The notes: generated by a model not told the origin, from the letters alone. A stretch of 64,000 bases of DNA from Chiridota heheva (GCA_020152595.1 JAIGNY010004056.1:355001-419000), one strand, 5' to 3'. Numbered from the stretch's first letter, positions 1-13,920 are shown. Numbers and translations: made by a program.

Positions 1-513
1 GGAGAACTTAACATTTTATTCTCATGTATATTCAAAAAACATGTTTTAGAAAATTTATCTAAGTGGGGTGGGGTGTGCGGGTTAGGTAAAAATGAATGGT
101 AGGATGTGATGAGGAGTCAATCAGCATTTAGATAAAATAATGTACAGGAACACACAGTTTTGTATAGGGAATTATGTCAATTTATGCACGTGCGGGGAGG
201 GCATAAATGATAGCAGCCCAAGTTGAAGCATTCTGTATATTAACTTGAATATCAAATGGCAGCTAGACAGCTTGGGCGATGAATGTCCACCATTGATGTT
301 GCCTTTTCAATTTAGAAAATAACCGTGGGTTTCAAAATTAACTTGCATTAATTTTGATTACATGATTTTCTTAGGAAATTGGCATATTTCTTTAACTTTG
401 TCGCACAATCGGAATGAGAAATTAGAATGAATGTACCATCATGAAATAATGCATTACGTACTTTCAAAACCCATTTGCATATAAAAACGCACTAATTAAC
501 AAGAGGTATGCTA

Positions 514-1360
514 TATGCGAAGTAAACACCCGCCATGGCTGAAATTTCTTAAGACAGGTTGTACCTGCGTCCTAAGATTTAGATATAGCATGTGGAATTT
601 TATGCCAGAGTTTTTCATTAACATAAATGAAAATCATGAACATCTTACCTCTCTGATGCGATTCAAAGTTTTATTTCGCACAAAAATGATTTTGAATTAT
701 TTATGTAGTGCTATACATAAACACATATAGGCTAGTACATAGGCCCTATGCATGATGTATATACACTGTACAGTGTACATGCAAGTCTTGATGTTGTTTT
801 GAATGCAGGCTGTCAATTATCAACGATATTATCAGCTAGGATTCTACTTTCCTCCTGTATTGTGTTGATCGTGTATCTGTGAAGTGATCACAATCTGCAG
901 GCCAAGTTACTGTAAAGTAGGCGTGTTCGAGATCTAAATAGTATATTATCATTGACAATTGGTCAAAGTTTACTAAAACCTCATGAAAATTTGGATACGA
1001 TAAACAAAAGTATTTTCTTACTTTATTTTGGGATTGTTAACCCAAATTTCATGATTCAACAATCAACATTATACAAGTATTAGGTATGAACTTTTTCTTA
1101 ATAATAGTCCGATTTTTAATGTTTTTGGTATTTTAAGTGCAAATTTCATTCACTTTAGCGTGGCAGGCCTACACAATTACTTGCATGTTTCGCTAGCGTG
1201 CAGTGCTCTGTACATTACGCAATGCAATGTACAGTTACGCTGTGTCCTGTACATACATGTACGTTGGAAAATTTACAAAATACGCCAAAATTCATGGGCT
1301 TTCGTAACCAAATACGCCAGGCAAAAAATTATAATGCAACCTCTGCTTTTGGCCACGAAA
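514..1360 (+). repeat. Dispersed repeat, copy 1 (paired with 39880-40437)
   Basis: Shares tgtacctgcgtc, gatgttgttttgaatgcagg, gattctactttcctcctgta and a cluster of tgtacattac words with the second copy in the same order. It has no convincing coding frame; small ORFs here are not conserved in the second copy. Confidence 0.6.
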
Positions 1361-1744
1361 GTAGAACCAGTAGCTCCTCCCACACAAAACAACAGACAGT
1401 TTTCACAAAATCCTTCCTTAGGCTTTCTCTCGTCATTAAATCTGTAATACAGGAAAGAAAACTGTTTCAAGATATTCTATTTGCATTCTTCCCCGTCATT
1501 ACATGCCGTGGGGCACCGTTATTCACTCTGTATTTTGTAGGAGTTTATGCAAATTTATTCATTAACCTTCACAATGCAATGAAAATTAGCTGTTTTGACC
1601 AAATTAAATGAAACTCATGATTCATCTGCATGTTTCATGTACTGTTTCCATTTTATATTAGTACATAGAAGGTGCAGGAAATATGACAAGACAAGTTAGG
1701 AAATGTTTACAATTTGCACCAAAAGTATTGCACTATCATTTATG

Positions 1745-1881
1745 TGTCCGAATTGAACATTTAATACAATACGGTACACTGAATTGAACATTTAGTACAA
1801 TACGGTACACTGAATTGAACATTTAGTACAATACGGTACACTGAATTGAACATTCCCTAAACTAAGGGATAATACGGTACA
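1745..1881 (+). repeat. 31-bp tandem repeat, about four units
   Basis: The unit contains attgaacatttagtacaata and cggtacactga. The last unit has gained a small hairpin (tccctaaactaaggga, 1854-1869) between the two halves. Confidence 0.85.
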
Positions 1882-2040
1882 CCACCAGAATGAGTATCCT
1901 GTCAAACAGATCTATGGGTTATGCGAAGGAACAGCAGCACTAGTTTGGCAATTCTGTACATCCCTTAAAGATGAAGGATTTGTGTAAGCCCCTGGGGACC
2001 CTCCAGCGGCAATTCCTATAGCCATTTATCTATCACAAAT
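1882..2040. other. Short unassigned stretch before the AT array
   Basis: No ORF, repeat unit or splice-like exon recognised. Confidence 0.4.
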
Positions 2041-2430
<390 letters not shown>

Positions 2431-2431
<1 letters not shown>

Positions 2432-3281
2432 TTCTCACCACTACACAAGATACTGTGTAAGGCTAAAGTCCTTCTACCTAAAGCACCAAAAGGACATGAT
2501 GATGTCATCAGAACAACAATCCCAAACCAAAAAATCCCAAAACTGCTTTTCAATCTAAAATTCAGCCAATTTTATTGTACTGTACAACCCCTACCCCCAT
2601 TTTTATTCCCTCATATTTTTTTCTTATTTTTTTTTACTTTGTAATTTTCATCCATGCAAATACACTGTAATAGGAAGATAACATGTAATCCAGCATCCAT
2701 ATTAAAATGATACACTTTGCCTCTAAAACGGCCCCAGAGTGTCATGTTCCCTTGTTTTTGGTCGGGCAAATATCCTATATCTAAAGTAGGATTAGTCGCC
2801 TTGATCTGACAATTACCCTGCAATCTAAAAGCTTACTGCAAGCGCCTAACAAGCTTAACTCCTCAGGGGTTGGGATGCATTAACACGTTCATAATTCCTT
2901 TTCAATTGAGACAACAGACAGAGGATAAGATGCTGCCCAGCTATATAGCATTAGGACATTTTTAATTAAGAACAATGTACCCTAGTGTATGCTAAACAAA
3001 GATAGTACATGAGACCTCGGGCAATCACAGGTCAAAACTACATGTGTAATGGAGCATTTCTAGTGACACGATCTGTAACCTTACAGGTAACCTTATAGAG
3101 ATATACAACATGGTTTTAAGGAATATGACCAATAACATGAATATACAACACATTTGAGGGATAATTTGCATATATACAGTACAACACATTGACAGACAAC
3201 ATGAATATAAAACACATTACAAATGTGGAATGCATATCAAGATGGAATCTTTCAAAAGTGATTGTGTTTTATTTCCCATAA
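2431..3281. other. Unassigned AT-rich intronic sequence
   Basis: Contains small ORFs without family features and repeated atacaacaca words near 3160-3215. No supported element. Confidence 0.5.
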
Positions 3282-3590
3282 AGCAATTGGTTTACAATAT
3301 CTCTTTATAAAATATAAAATATCTCATGGGCAGCATTTGATCAAAATGTGAAGAACAGGTAATCTGTTTTGCAAATCATGTGTAAGTTATTTATCTCTCA
3401 CCTCATTCTTACCCGGGAGGAGGGAAGGGGGGCAATTGGTTTACAATATCTCTTGCATAAAATATCTCATGGGCAGCATTTGATCGAAATGTGAAGAACA
3501 GGTAATCTGTTTTGCAAATCATGTGTGAGTTATTTATCTCTCACCTCATTCTTACCCGGGGGGAGGGGAAGGGGGGGGGGGGAAGGGGGC
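3282..3590 (+). repeat. Tandem duplication of about 150 bp ending in G-runs
   Basis: Both units carry caattggtttacaatatctc, gggcagcatttgatc and ctcacctcattcttacccgg. The second unit's G-tract (3558-3589) is greatly expanded and has four or more G-runs, a G-quadruplex candidate. Confidence 0.85.
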
Positions 3591-3857
3591 ATTTCATACT
3601 AAAAGTAGTTGGGGAATGCAGTCCACTAATGGAAAAACATACCCACAGTATAACATATTTTTTTAAACTGCAGTATGAAATTATACTTTTGATACCTGCA
3701 GTATGAAAGAAGTCAATTTTGATACCTGCAGTATAAGTATTCAACAAAAATATTGTAAAAATGGACCAGCAGTACAAAAATTAACACAGTAAACTCTCAT
3801 TTTGGGGATCTGCACTACCAAAATTATATAAGGAAAAAAGGCACCTGCTCAGGCAGC

Positions 3858-3860
<3 letters not shown>

Positions 3861-3941
<81 letters not shown>

Positions 3942-4013
3942 ATATATATCTATCTATCTATCTATATATATATATATATATAAATATATATAAATATATC
4001 CCTCCCAGGCATA
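3861..4013. repeat. (TA)n microsatellite
   Basis: TA dinucleotides with a tctatctatcta interruption at 3949-3964, followed by taaatatataaatata. Confidence 0.95.
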
Positions 4014-5136
4014 TATATTTATAAACATAAAATATATATATTATGTAACACTTTTGAGTATGCTGGTTGGGGTTTATTACCAATCTAGACAAGAGAAGTA
4101 TTCAATTATGGACCTCTAAGAACATTATGCCCATTGCAATATTCAAGAAAATAAATGGGGGAAATCAGTATTTTTTTAAAGGCAACTAAACACAAACTTT
4201 TTGTTCAAGACATTTCACTCACACTTCTGGCCACAAATACTTAGCAAACTTTGTTTTGATCATATATACTGCAAGCATAATGAAAAGATGGAGTGAGCCA
4301 ATTAGAGGAAAATGAAAAATCCTAATAAAATATCAATTTTTTAATTTAACGGAATATACTGGCATGGTCAAGTACACGCATAGAATATATGCTGATGAAA
4401 ATGATTAAAAGAAACAAATTCCTACAAGCAGAGATATGCATGTTCAAGCTCTGAGAGACTTGTATCAAATGGCTGGTAACAGGGCTAGGTACACTCATGA
4501 CATCACTACTGCACATTCCTGAAAGCCTTTTAAATGTATTCTATTAAAATGAAGTTTCATTTATAAAAAATAAAAAACAAAAATATTGGGTACAGGGACA
4601 GATGCACTCAACTATTTCTTTTAAAGTATATATAGCCTACTACCCTCCCTTAATGGTTTAAGAATAGCAAGCATTCAGAAGGTGTTATAAAAGGTGTATA
4701 GAGAAGTAGCATGTTCTATATTGGTTGACAGAGTATTGATTGAAAATCACAGCAGATCAGGTGGTTATTTATTTATTTTCTATTTTTTTAAAGCACTTTT
4801 AGCTTTTAGCTTGATCAGAGTTAGATCTGTTTGTATGATTGGGCACACAGCTTCAAACTCTTTATGTATTTCTTTCAAGTTCTTTCCTAAATTTTAGTCA
4901 CTGTAAGATCAAAGTTTAATTATGGGTATGGTAAACACTATACAAAAATCGGTTCGAATTTGCTGCACTAGTCCAAAGAATTATGAGAGACATTTAAAAA
5001 AAGGAGAAATTACGCAGAAAATACCAAGGTTGCCTTGTAATACAACACAAAATTTGCATAAAATATTCAAGTTGTTTCCTGAAATTTAACAAACGCTGTA
5101 AAAAGGTCAATGTTGAGTGATATTAATGAAAATGTT
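4014..5136. other. Unassigned AT-rich intronic sequence
   Basis: Nothing recognised apart from short A/T runs. Confidence 0.5.
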
Positions 5137-6155
5137 TGCTACAGTATGATGGTTACAGTATGATGGTTACAGTATGATGGTCACAGTGTGATGGTCACAG
5201 TGTGATGGTCACAGTGTGATGGTCACAGTGTGATGGTCACAGTGTGATGGTCACAGTGTGATGGTCACAGTGTGATGGTCACAGTGTGATGGTCACAGTG
5301 TGATGGTCACAGTGTGATGGTCACAGTGTGATGGTCACAGTGTGATGGTCACAGTGTGATGGTCACAGTATGATGGTCACAGTATGATGGTCACAGTATG
5401 ATGGTCACAGTATGATGGTCACAGTATGATGGTCACAGTATGATGGTCACAGTATGATGGTCACAGTATGATGGTCACAGTATGATGGTCAGTATGACAG
5501 TATGATGGTCAGCAGTGATGGTCACAGTATGATGGTCACAGTATGATGGTCACAGTATGATGGTCACAGTATGATGGTCACAGTATGATGGTCACAGTAT
5601 GATGGTCACAGTATGATGGTCACAGTATGATGGTCACAGTATGATGGTCACAGTATGATGGTCACAGTATGATGGTCACAGTATGATGGTCACAGTATGA
5701 TGGTCACAGTATGATGGTCACAGTATGATGGTCACAGTATGATGGTCACAGTATGATGGTCACAGTATGATGGTCACAGTATGATGGTCACAGTATATGA
5801 TGGTCACAGTATGATGGTCACAGTATGATGGTCACAGTATGATGGTCACAGTATGATGGTCACAGTATGATGGTCACAGTATGATGGATGGTCACAGTAT
5901 GATGGTCACAGTATGATGGTCACAGTATGATGGTCACAGTATGATGGTCACAGTATGATGGTCACAGTATGATGGTGTATGATGGTCACAGTATGATGGT
6001 CACAGTATGATGGTCACAGTATGATGGTCACAGTATGATGGTCACAGTATGATGGTCACAGTATGATGGTCACAGTATGATGGTCACAGTATGATGGTCA
6101 CAGTATGATGGTCACAGTATGATGGTCACAGTATGATGGTCACAGTATGATGGTT
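5137..6155 (+). repeat. 14-bp minisatellite, about 70 units
   Basis: The unit is acagtatgatggtc. The first part (about 5185-5366) is a run of the variant acagtgtgatggtc, then the A variant dominates. Short disruptions occur near 5490-5520, 5795, 5884 and 5976. A 14-bp period puts stops in all frames, so the array is non-coding. Confidence 0.95.
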
Positions 6156-6937
6156 TTTACTAGATTTGGAAGTAGCTAATGTTGCCTCTACATGTTATAT
6201 ACCTTTAACTAACAAATCATAATAAACCCTCAGAAATGTACGGATGTGATGTCACACGCTGCCTTTATAAGCAGTTTGTACACAAGTCCCTCAAAGCTTC
6301 CAACCTGAATAAATTAATTGAATACATATTGTCTGTACAGTCTTTGAGTCTTCTCTGCAAAAAGAGAAAATGTAATGTCCTAATGTAAAATGAAAGCAAT
6401 CTATTTGATGTTCAAAAAGTGTCCCTATATAATGTGATCGAAGCTTCCGAGGAAAATCAGAAGCACGAGTGCATAATGATATCACTGGATTTAACTGCTT
6501 GGAAGAATGCCAAAGATGTCTGCCAATATTGACATTACCGACTGCATATAACAAACAGCCAAGGCGGCCCCACCATCAAAATCAGTGGTGAAAAATACCG
6601 CTTTCTACAAAATAGCTGGAAAATACTTTTAATTTACAGTATAAAGGACTTAAAGAATAGCTTAAACCTGGTACAGTAAGAATTATAATTGTCTCTCGTG
6701 TTTAAACATGATTTGGAAAGCAAATTTCTTTTAAAAAACATTTAATAAAGAAAGAGTAGAGTACTAATCTATCACCTCTGACCATTTATGACTAACTTCA
6801 TGCTGAATTTTCTCATAACATAATTGCACAATAGTACTGCACTGTTAATTCTACCATGTGGAACAAATTAAAATGAAAATTGAACATTGAATTGAAAAGC
6901 TTTAGTATTTCAGTCCTAAAGGTTAGGCCATTCAAAA
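6156..6937. other. Unassigned intronic sequence
   Basis: An 87-codon minus-strand ORF at 6291-6554 has no recognisable motif and is treated as chance. Confidence 0.5.
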
Positions 6938-7830
6938 AGTTTGTTTGTTTGTTGGTTTGATGAGGGCTTAACGGCACCATGAAAACAAGGGTCAAAATGT
7001 GCCTGAGAGGTCAGATCATTCTAGAGGTAGCAAGGAAAGGAAACAGAAGGAAAATGAGAGAAATTCAAAAACAAAAGGTCAGAAAGCTGTGTTCGAGAGG
7101 GGAGGTGCATGGTTGTAACAAAAACAAAGTAAAGAGGGGGTGGAAGAGGAGAATTAAATATGGTTGTAGAGGGAAGCATGATGAAGGACAGAGATAATTT
7201 TATCCAAAGGATTTTTCTGGAAGAACTCTGCAATTGAGTTGTGGGGAGCGAGGGAAGCTCTGGGAAGTTTGTACAGGGGGCAAACAAGGATAACGTGATG
7301 GATTGTGAGGGTGCAGTGGCAATTGTTGCAGAGGGATTGGGGGAGCCAATAAGAAGGTGGGAGTGAGTGAAGTGGGTGTGACTAATTCTAAGACGGGTCA
7401 TATGAACGTTGTCGATACGAGAGAGGTTGTTGATGGTGGATTTGATCGGAATTGTGGGCTGGATGACATGGAGTTTGTTATCAATTTAGGAGTTCCATGA
7501 GGTTTGCCAGCGATCACGAACAAGGGAAGCGATAAGCGGTTTGATGTCAGAAAGGGTTTTGGGAAAAGGGGTAGGGGGGAGGTTGAGGGTAAGCTTAGCG
7601 GCTGCATCAGCCTTGTCATTGTCAGTGATGCCAACAAGGCTGGGTATCCAGAAGAAAAGAACACTTTTTCTGCAGAAAGTGGGATAAAGGAGTTCCGGAG
7701 GAGGAGTTGGCAAATGAGGTTATCCCATTTAAGATTGAGTAAAGAAGTAAGAACAGCGTTTGAGTCGCAGAAAATGGCAAAGTGGCTGAGCGGAGAGTAC
7801 TCAATAAAGTTGAGGGCGAGGAAAGAAAAA
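6938..7830 (-). mobile_element. Non-LTR retrotransposon 3' end with RNase H domain, copy A (degenerate)
   Basis: Read on the minus strand, this fragment encodes broken pieces of an RNase H domain in several frames (for example W-I-P-S-L-V-G-I-T-D-N-D-K-A-D-A-A-A-K) and a C-terminal segment with H-T-H-F-T-H-S-H-L-L-I-G-S-P. It ends in a tail of CAAAC/AAAC repeats, seen on plus as gtttgtttgtttgttgg at 6938-6955. It is collinear with copy B at 13921-14905, which defines the family. The order RT, RNase H, short Cys/His tail and simple-repeat 3' end suits I/Jockey-group LINEs that retain RNase H. Frameshifts and substitutions show it is inactive. Confidence 0.75.
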
Positions 7831-8894
7831 AAACCTGTAAAATTTTGGAGTTGGAAAATTTCATGAGGGAGGATTATTATTACCTTTTTTTTTCTTCCCT
7901 CATACTGATTAGCCAAAGCTTTATACATAACTAAATTTACTGTAGGTGTTATTATTTCCTTTCTTATACTGATTAATATGCATGAATGTTACTAAAAATG
8001 CATTCAACAACAAGGTCTCTATGACTTCTTCACATATACAAAGTGTTATGATAATACCACTTGGCATTTACAAGTTAGCCTACGGAATAAAACTTCAACC
8101 TGATGCCATGGTGAATATAACTCTTAATATACATAAAATTCTTAAGAAAGAATAAAATGTTGTACATATGTGTGTTTTCTTTTCATTTTGTTTGCTCGTG
8201 CAATTAAGAATAATTCTGCACAGAGTTGTGCGGGTTCCCGTGACACTACTCCTGGGATCGCAACGATATGTCAACTATATATAGTGTGTGATCAAAATGT
8301 ACTATTTATGAGTTATCAGAATACTTTACTAGAACTACTCTTGATATTGAACCAACTGAAAAACAAAATGACAATCCACAGAGTTGTTGACCTTATCGCA
8401 TGCTGCCGCATATAGGTAGCACAAAACTAATTATTTGCGCCATTGAAGCCTATGATGAAAGAGTCAAGTTTGGGGTCCTTTTTTTGTACCAGAATATTAT
8501 AGGTTTGGGATCTTTTAGGATGTTTTCCAAAAAGTACCATCTAATATTTCTCGGATGAGCGTACTTTCAATAGGGGTCACCAGAGGTTTTGGCCTTTTTT
8601 TTTTGGCTGAAGTGAAGAGGTGTTATACACACTCACCAAATCACTAAAATTTGGGTTTGGGTCCATGGTAAAATAATTCCCCATAAAACTTTTACTGAAA
8701 CAAATCTTGTCAAGTTTGGATATGCATAGTCAAGACCTATCCTTCCTCTACCATTCCTTAAATTGTCAACTTTTCAGCTTCCTGTCCCATAACATTTAAT
8801 CCTCAAAAATATTTTTCTTAGCATTTCCTCTGAGGATTCTTATTTTTGGATGGTGGAGTAATATCTATTAGTTCCGTGCTACCTATAATTTTTC
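7831..8894. other. Unassigned intronic sequence
   Basis: A T-rich zone at 7870-7900 and an 81-codon plus ORF at 8170-8415 without family features. Confidence 0.5.
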
Positions 8895-9475
8895 CAGGAA
8901 ACGTGACAAAGTGTACTATTTCGAATCAATTACTTGACCTCTGACCTTTAAGCTACATTATGTCTTGAGCAGGAGGCCCTTCAACCTTCAACAACGTAAA
9001 GTACCAACCTAATATAGGCTATCCCAGGAAGAAGCGTGACAAAACCTTTCCAGTGCTTGACTTCTGACCTTTGCGAGACATGTCATATCTTTCGCTAGAT
9101 AAACTTCCTTCATCAACCCATGAAAGTAACAACCCAATTGTACCCAGGACACATGACCATATCAAATTTTCCAGGAAACAGGAACAGTACATAAAATGTA
9201 TAATTTTCAATCAATTATTTGACCTTTGACCTTATAGTGAAATGTGGGACATAACCATTCTTCTTCACCTTCGACCGACCCAAGAAGTACCAACCCAATA
9301 TGACATCCCGTTTTCCCAGAAAAAGCTACATAAGATTTTCCATTTTTAAGCAGTTACTTGACCTCTGACCCTTAAGGTACATGACCCATCTTGTGGGTGA
9401 CATTACTACACATGCACCCCACACCAAGTTTCAACTTGAAAGCTTTTCCAGTTTTCTTAGGAAACACAGAAATGT
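8895..9475 (+). repeat. Degenerate tandem array, about four units of 125-165 bp
   Basis: Each unit has tttccagraaac-like sequence, an acttgacctctgacctt-like core and accaacccaatat-like sequence in the same order. Cores are at 8935, 9058, 9220 and 9359. The core resembles a DR1 nuclear-receptor half-site pair. Confidence 0.75.
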
Positions 9476-9654
9476 TGTACAGTAACACAAACACAAAACT
9501 GATTAACTAATATGCTGGATATTGGATTATAAAGACACCAGTATGTTCAAGGCCAGAAAGTTATGAATGAAGTACATTAGGCAGGATTTGTGGTCAACTG
9601 TTGCCCTGGCAACTATCTTGGGAGCTGCATATCATGCATGCAGATCTCTTACAT

Positions 9655-9657
9655 TAC

Positions 9658-9722
<65 letters not shown>

Positions 9723-9732
9723 TATTAATATT

Positions 9733-9765
<33 letters not shown>
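9655..9765 (+). repeat. (ATT)n microsatellite
   Basis: About 35 trinucleotides with a small interruption near 9720-9740. The Ile/Leu-rich ORF across it is a repeat artefact. Confidence 0.95.
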
Positions 9766-9983
9766 TTTTGATAACAGCAGTGTAGTGGCACACATGAAGT
9801 GCACTTTATGTTAACAAGTGCACAATGTAACACAAAATACACGTGGTGTATTTTGTAGTTGCTCGTTCATAGGTACATGTACGAGAAGGACTTTGACAAT
9901 CACCCGAGTTGACCACTTGGGCTTAGAAATAGACCTTGGTATTTTTTTGCTTTAGTTATCAAGGTATACTTCTGGCCCTTAAA

Positions 9984-10034
9984 AGTTCTGAATCTAAAGA
10001 AATTTGTAAGTTCTGAATCTAAAGAAATTTGTAC
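9984..10034 (+). repeat. 25-bp direct duplication
   Basis: aagttctgaatctaaagaaa followed by tttgt occurs twice in succession. Confidence 0.8.
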
Positions 10035-12277
10035 CTACTAGTTAGGCTAGTTTTTCTATTGAAAAAGTGTGGCAATAGCTTAACACTAGGCCTCAATTGC
10101 AAAATGATTGGGTTGTGGGTTTTTACAAAAAAATTTTTTTATTGTTTCTATTTTTCGGATAACATTTCTATGGACTGAAATTGAGTAAGCGAATTTCAAA
10201 CCTATTTTCCACTTAAATCTTTCATTATATTCATCCAAGTCTAGCATGATCCGAAGTAACATATCCCTGGACAAATTATACACAAATTGGGTAATAATAC
10301 GTAGGTCAAAAGTTTTATGTAGGGTCGCCAGATCTCAGGACTTGGGCACAGTGCATGCGCATTGACAGTTTTACGTTGTGAGAGGCGGTTTAATACTGGA
10401 TTTTCCCTGATCTAAGAATAATCATGTAACTTCTTAACAAGTTTAACGACCTTTGTACTCATGGGATGGGGATTGCATTGCACTGTTCATGTAGCCTACA
10501 CGTTCTGCACTAAGTTGATGAATCACGCAGCTTGTAAGCTGCTGTACCTTACGGGATGAAAGTGGGATAAGAAAGCGAGCTTTAAATGTAAAAACAACGT
10601 TAATAAACCTATATTCCTGTTTCATTTTCACCCAATTTTGTAAGTTGCAGATAATAAAAGCAGAGAAGACACACTGTTTACGAATCTATATATATTTTCT
10701 ATGAAAATTTTTCAGAAGAAAACTAAAATTGGCGGCCACATCAACGAACGTAAAAATTCCACCTGGGCGCTCCAACGGAAACAATGTTATCTTTTTATTT
10801 TGGCCTCACGTGAATTAATGACACCTACTAAAAATGTACAAATTAAGTCCAATTATGATTTATTTGAAGTCTATCGATATGTAAGACATGAAGAAACAGT
10901 GCTAAACCATACATGATGGCAGGTAGGGTGATAGTCAATTCCTCTGTTCACAGTACAGTTCACATTATCTGCACATGATGCAGGTCTTGGCAGTGATAAG
11001 CTTGACAGTATCAGTCATTCTTCAGTTGCTTTAAGGCATATTAGACATGTATAGCATTGAAGCAGACCTGCAGACCAGTGTTCGACAAATCGATCAGAAT
11101 TTTACTTGCCCACCGGGCAGCAACAGCTTTATTAATAGTTGCCCAGCCATTCCAAACCACTTGCCAGGAAGTACGAGCAGAAATTCCAGTATTCACTTGG
11201 TTGTAAATGTGACCTGAGGTCATCAGACCACATAGCAACTGCGCACATTCACCCCGCATTGGAGTGAAAACAAAGCGATCAGCTTGTGTTTGTTTACATG
11301 TCATACGTACCGCACACAGTAAACACCTACAGACTTGCCCACGTGTATCGCGCAAAGGTTTGTTTTCACTCCAGGAAATGACGTCATCTCCCTGATGTGA
11401 CGTGGCACCAACCAAGTAAATATATACTAATGTTAGGCTCCTTCAAAAAAAATGTTTATAGTTTGCTCTCTCTTAATTTCCGCAAATGGGACAGTACATG
11501 CACTAGTTCATTTAATACGATGTACCAAACAGTTATATGTCTTACTGAACATTCCTTAAAATTGTACTTACGTATATTTATTTACATTTCTCTTGGACGA
11601 AATGAAATGATTCACCTACCCAACTGTGTTTCTGTCTTTCCTCAATGACTGTACCCTATATATGTGTATGATACTGTTACCACTAGACAACGTATGTACA
11701 ACGTTGTAACATAGTTTGGTTTTGACAAAACCTCAAAAAGTTAGCTGGAAACAAGTTATGAATATGCATTATCAAGAGCTTTACTTAGGAGACTTGTGGT
11801 TGGCTCAATGGCTTATAGTTATAAGTTCAGTTACATTAGCGCAACTTACATGGCACAGGACTGTGATCAGGCCAGGCTATCACTCAAGGGAGTGAAATCC
11901 CTTATGTCATATATGTGTACGTATGTACAAGCATTGCAGTACTGGCACATTTTTTACATAAAAGATTACTCAAACCATCCTAGATTATCCCAGTCGTAAG
12001 TCATATAATGACTATGTTAATGATTATTTTTTGAATTTCTTGTGAAGTACAGACCATGTAACGTGTTGTATAATGTATTTCAAATTTTCTTAGGGCTGTT
12101 TTGGGTAGAATAAATGGTTGTCAGGCAGGCAAATTCTTTTACAAATTGAGCTTGCATAGACAAGTTTTTTGGTTTCCCAGGGCGTCCCAAGAGGAGATTT
12201 GTTGAACGCTGCTGTAGACCCGTGGCTCATACGGGAAGGAAAACATTTGTTTATAACTGGTAATTTCACATCATATA
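10035..12277. other. Unassigned intronic sequence with several small ORFs
   Basis: The longest frame is 124 codons on minus (11041-11415). Its composition is protein-like but it carries no motif I know and has no splice-site support. Confidence 0.45.
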
Positions 12278-12562
12278 AAATCTGGTTGGTTGGTGTGGTT
12301 TACAGTGTTGGTCAAATTGTAAATCCATACTAAAGCCCTGAAGGCCCATCATGTGCTTATTTTCCTTGGTTTCCTTGGTGTAAACAGACGAGAGCACAGG
12401 ACTTCCCCCGGACATGATGCCAACCCATCGCAGGTCAAGTCCCCTGCAGTGCTGGTACTCATTTTACAACTGAGTGCACTGGAGTAAGCAGAGGGCACTG
12501 TCTTGCTCAAGGACACAATGCAGTGCCCGTGACCAAAATCTAACCCGGTACCTTTCACATAC
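12278..12562 (-). mobile_element. SINE with conserved deuterostome-type central domain
   Basis: On the minus strand the body contains gtgtccttgagcaagacagt and gtaaaatgagtaccagcact, a central domain familiar from many marine deuterostome SINEs. The 3' end is a caccaaccaaccaga tail (plus tctggttggttggtg at 12280-12294). The tRNA-like head is weak or missing. Confidence 0.6.
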
Positions 12563-12576
12563 GATCTGATGACTCC

Positions 12577-13163
12577 TTAAAGGAACAATCCAATAGTTTT
12601 TTGTATAATTTTATTTGAAAGATCAAACTTTTAGAGCCAATTTGGTACAAAAATCAGGTTGATATCATATTCTGTTCAGGAGATATGGATTTTTAAAGAT
12701 TTCCCAATTGCATTTTAAAGTTTTTGTACAGTATGATGAATTCATGTTTGATGATGTCATAGAGGCAATTCCATTGCAAATGTTTATCTATTGCTTTGAA
12801 CATTAATTAGTTGTTTCTGTATGATTAGAAACAATTTTCCAAAAGTTATTAAAGTAGGGTATATTTGGCAAGGTATATAAATACCTACTGTAACAGTCAT
12901 CAATTTATTTTCCTAGAAGGTTTCACTAATAAAAAAAGATGATAGATTTTATATGATATACAAACGACTTTGTGGGAGAATGTGTTGCTGTGATGTCATA
13001 CTGAGCCTTTTCCGATTTGTTGATTGTTATTTTTTGTGAACCTTAAAATCTAAATATCTTCTGGTAGGAATAACATATCAACATGATTTTTGTACTAAAT
13101 TGTTTATAAAATTGTTTTCTTTCTTATGAAAGGTTACGAAAAAACATGGGAATATTCCTTCAA
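12577..13163. mobile_element. MITE family 3, complete copy
   Basis: Left end ttaaaggaacaatcc and right end ggaatattccttcaa form an imperfect inverted repeat. The interior is non-coding, with paired blocks such as catattctgttcaggagata and gaaaggttacgaaaaaacat. The copy at 40441-40955 is collinear over most of its length. Confidence 0.65.
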
Positions 13164-13920
13164 GCACTATACCTCTTAAAATCAATTGTATAAATCACTT
13201 CAAAATTATCTGAGTAATACAGAGCTGTAACAAAAGCCACTTCTGTTATTGATAATTATGTCAAACAATAATTAAAATCCTATAAACACCTTTGTATAAG
13301 AAATAGTGTTTTTCTATTTTTTATGTATAAACTATAACGTGTTCACACATAACTCCAATTTTCGAAGATTAATCACGTACCATCCAAAACTGACAATCAC
13401 ATAATGATTACAAAACAGAAATGCACAGCAATAAGAACTTGTTGATATAAATTTCACATTTTTGTCTAATGAAAGCTGCATTGCACTTATTTACGCTACA
13501 CACATCCACGCTTGCAGCCTCATCGAGCAAACAAATACTGAACACACGGAGGAATATAATTAACCATATACTGCAGTATGTCATCTGTATGGACAACAGT
13601 TAATTAGTGGTTTGGTAAAGCGTCAGTGCCACCATCACTATAATTTTTTTAAATAGATACTCTTAGATAAGTAAATGCACACAATGGGGCTGAGATAGGC
13701 GTGATTTTGGGAACAGACTATAGTCTGCAATATTCAGCAATCTATCGTGCAAGTCCCGAGCAAGTTTGTCTTCCAGCAATTTTTAAATGAATAATTGATA
13801 TTTGAAATCAGTGTGAGGAACATGTTCAGATTGCAGAAAATGACAAATGAATTTAGAGATTAAAACATCTGGATACTTAAAGCAGGTGTGGCTTCAAAAT
13901 CTAAAGACCTGACTAACGAG
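13164..13920. other. Unassigned intronic sequence
   Basis: No supported feature. Confidence 0.5.

Noticed and set aside
11041-11415. 124-codon minus ORF
   Set aside because: No recognisable domain, no exon borders in frame, and not conserved in any second copy in the window.
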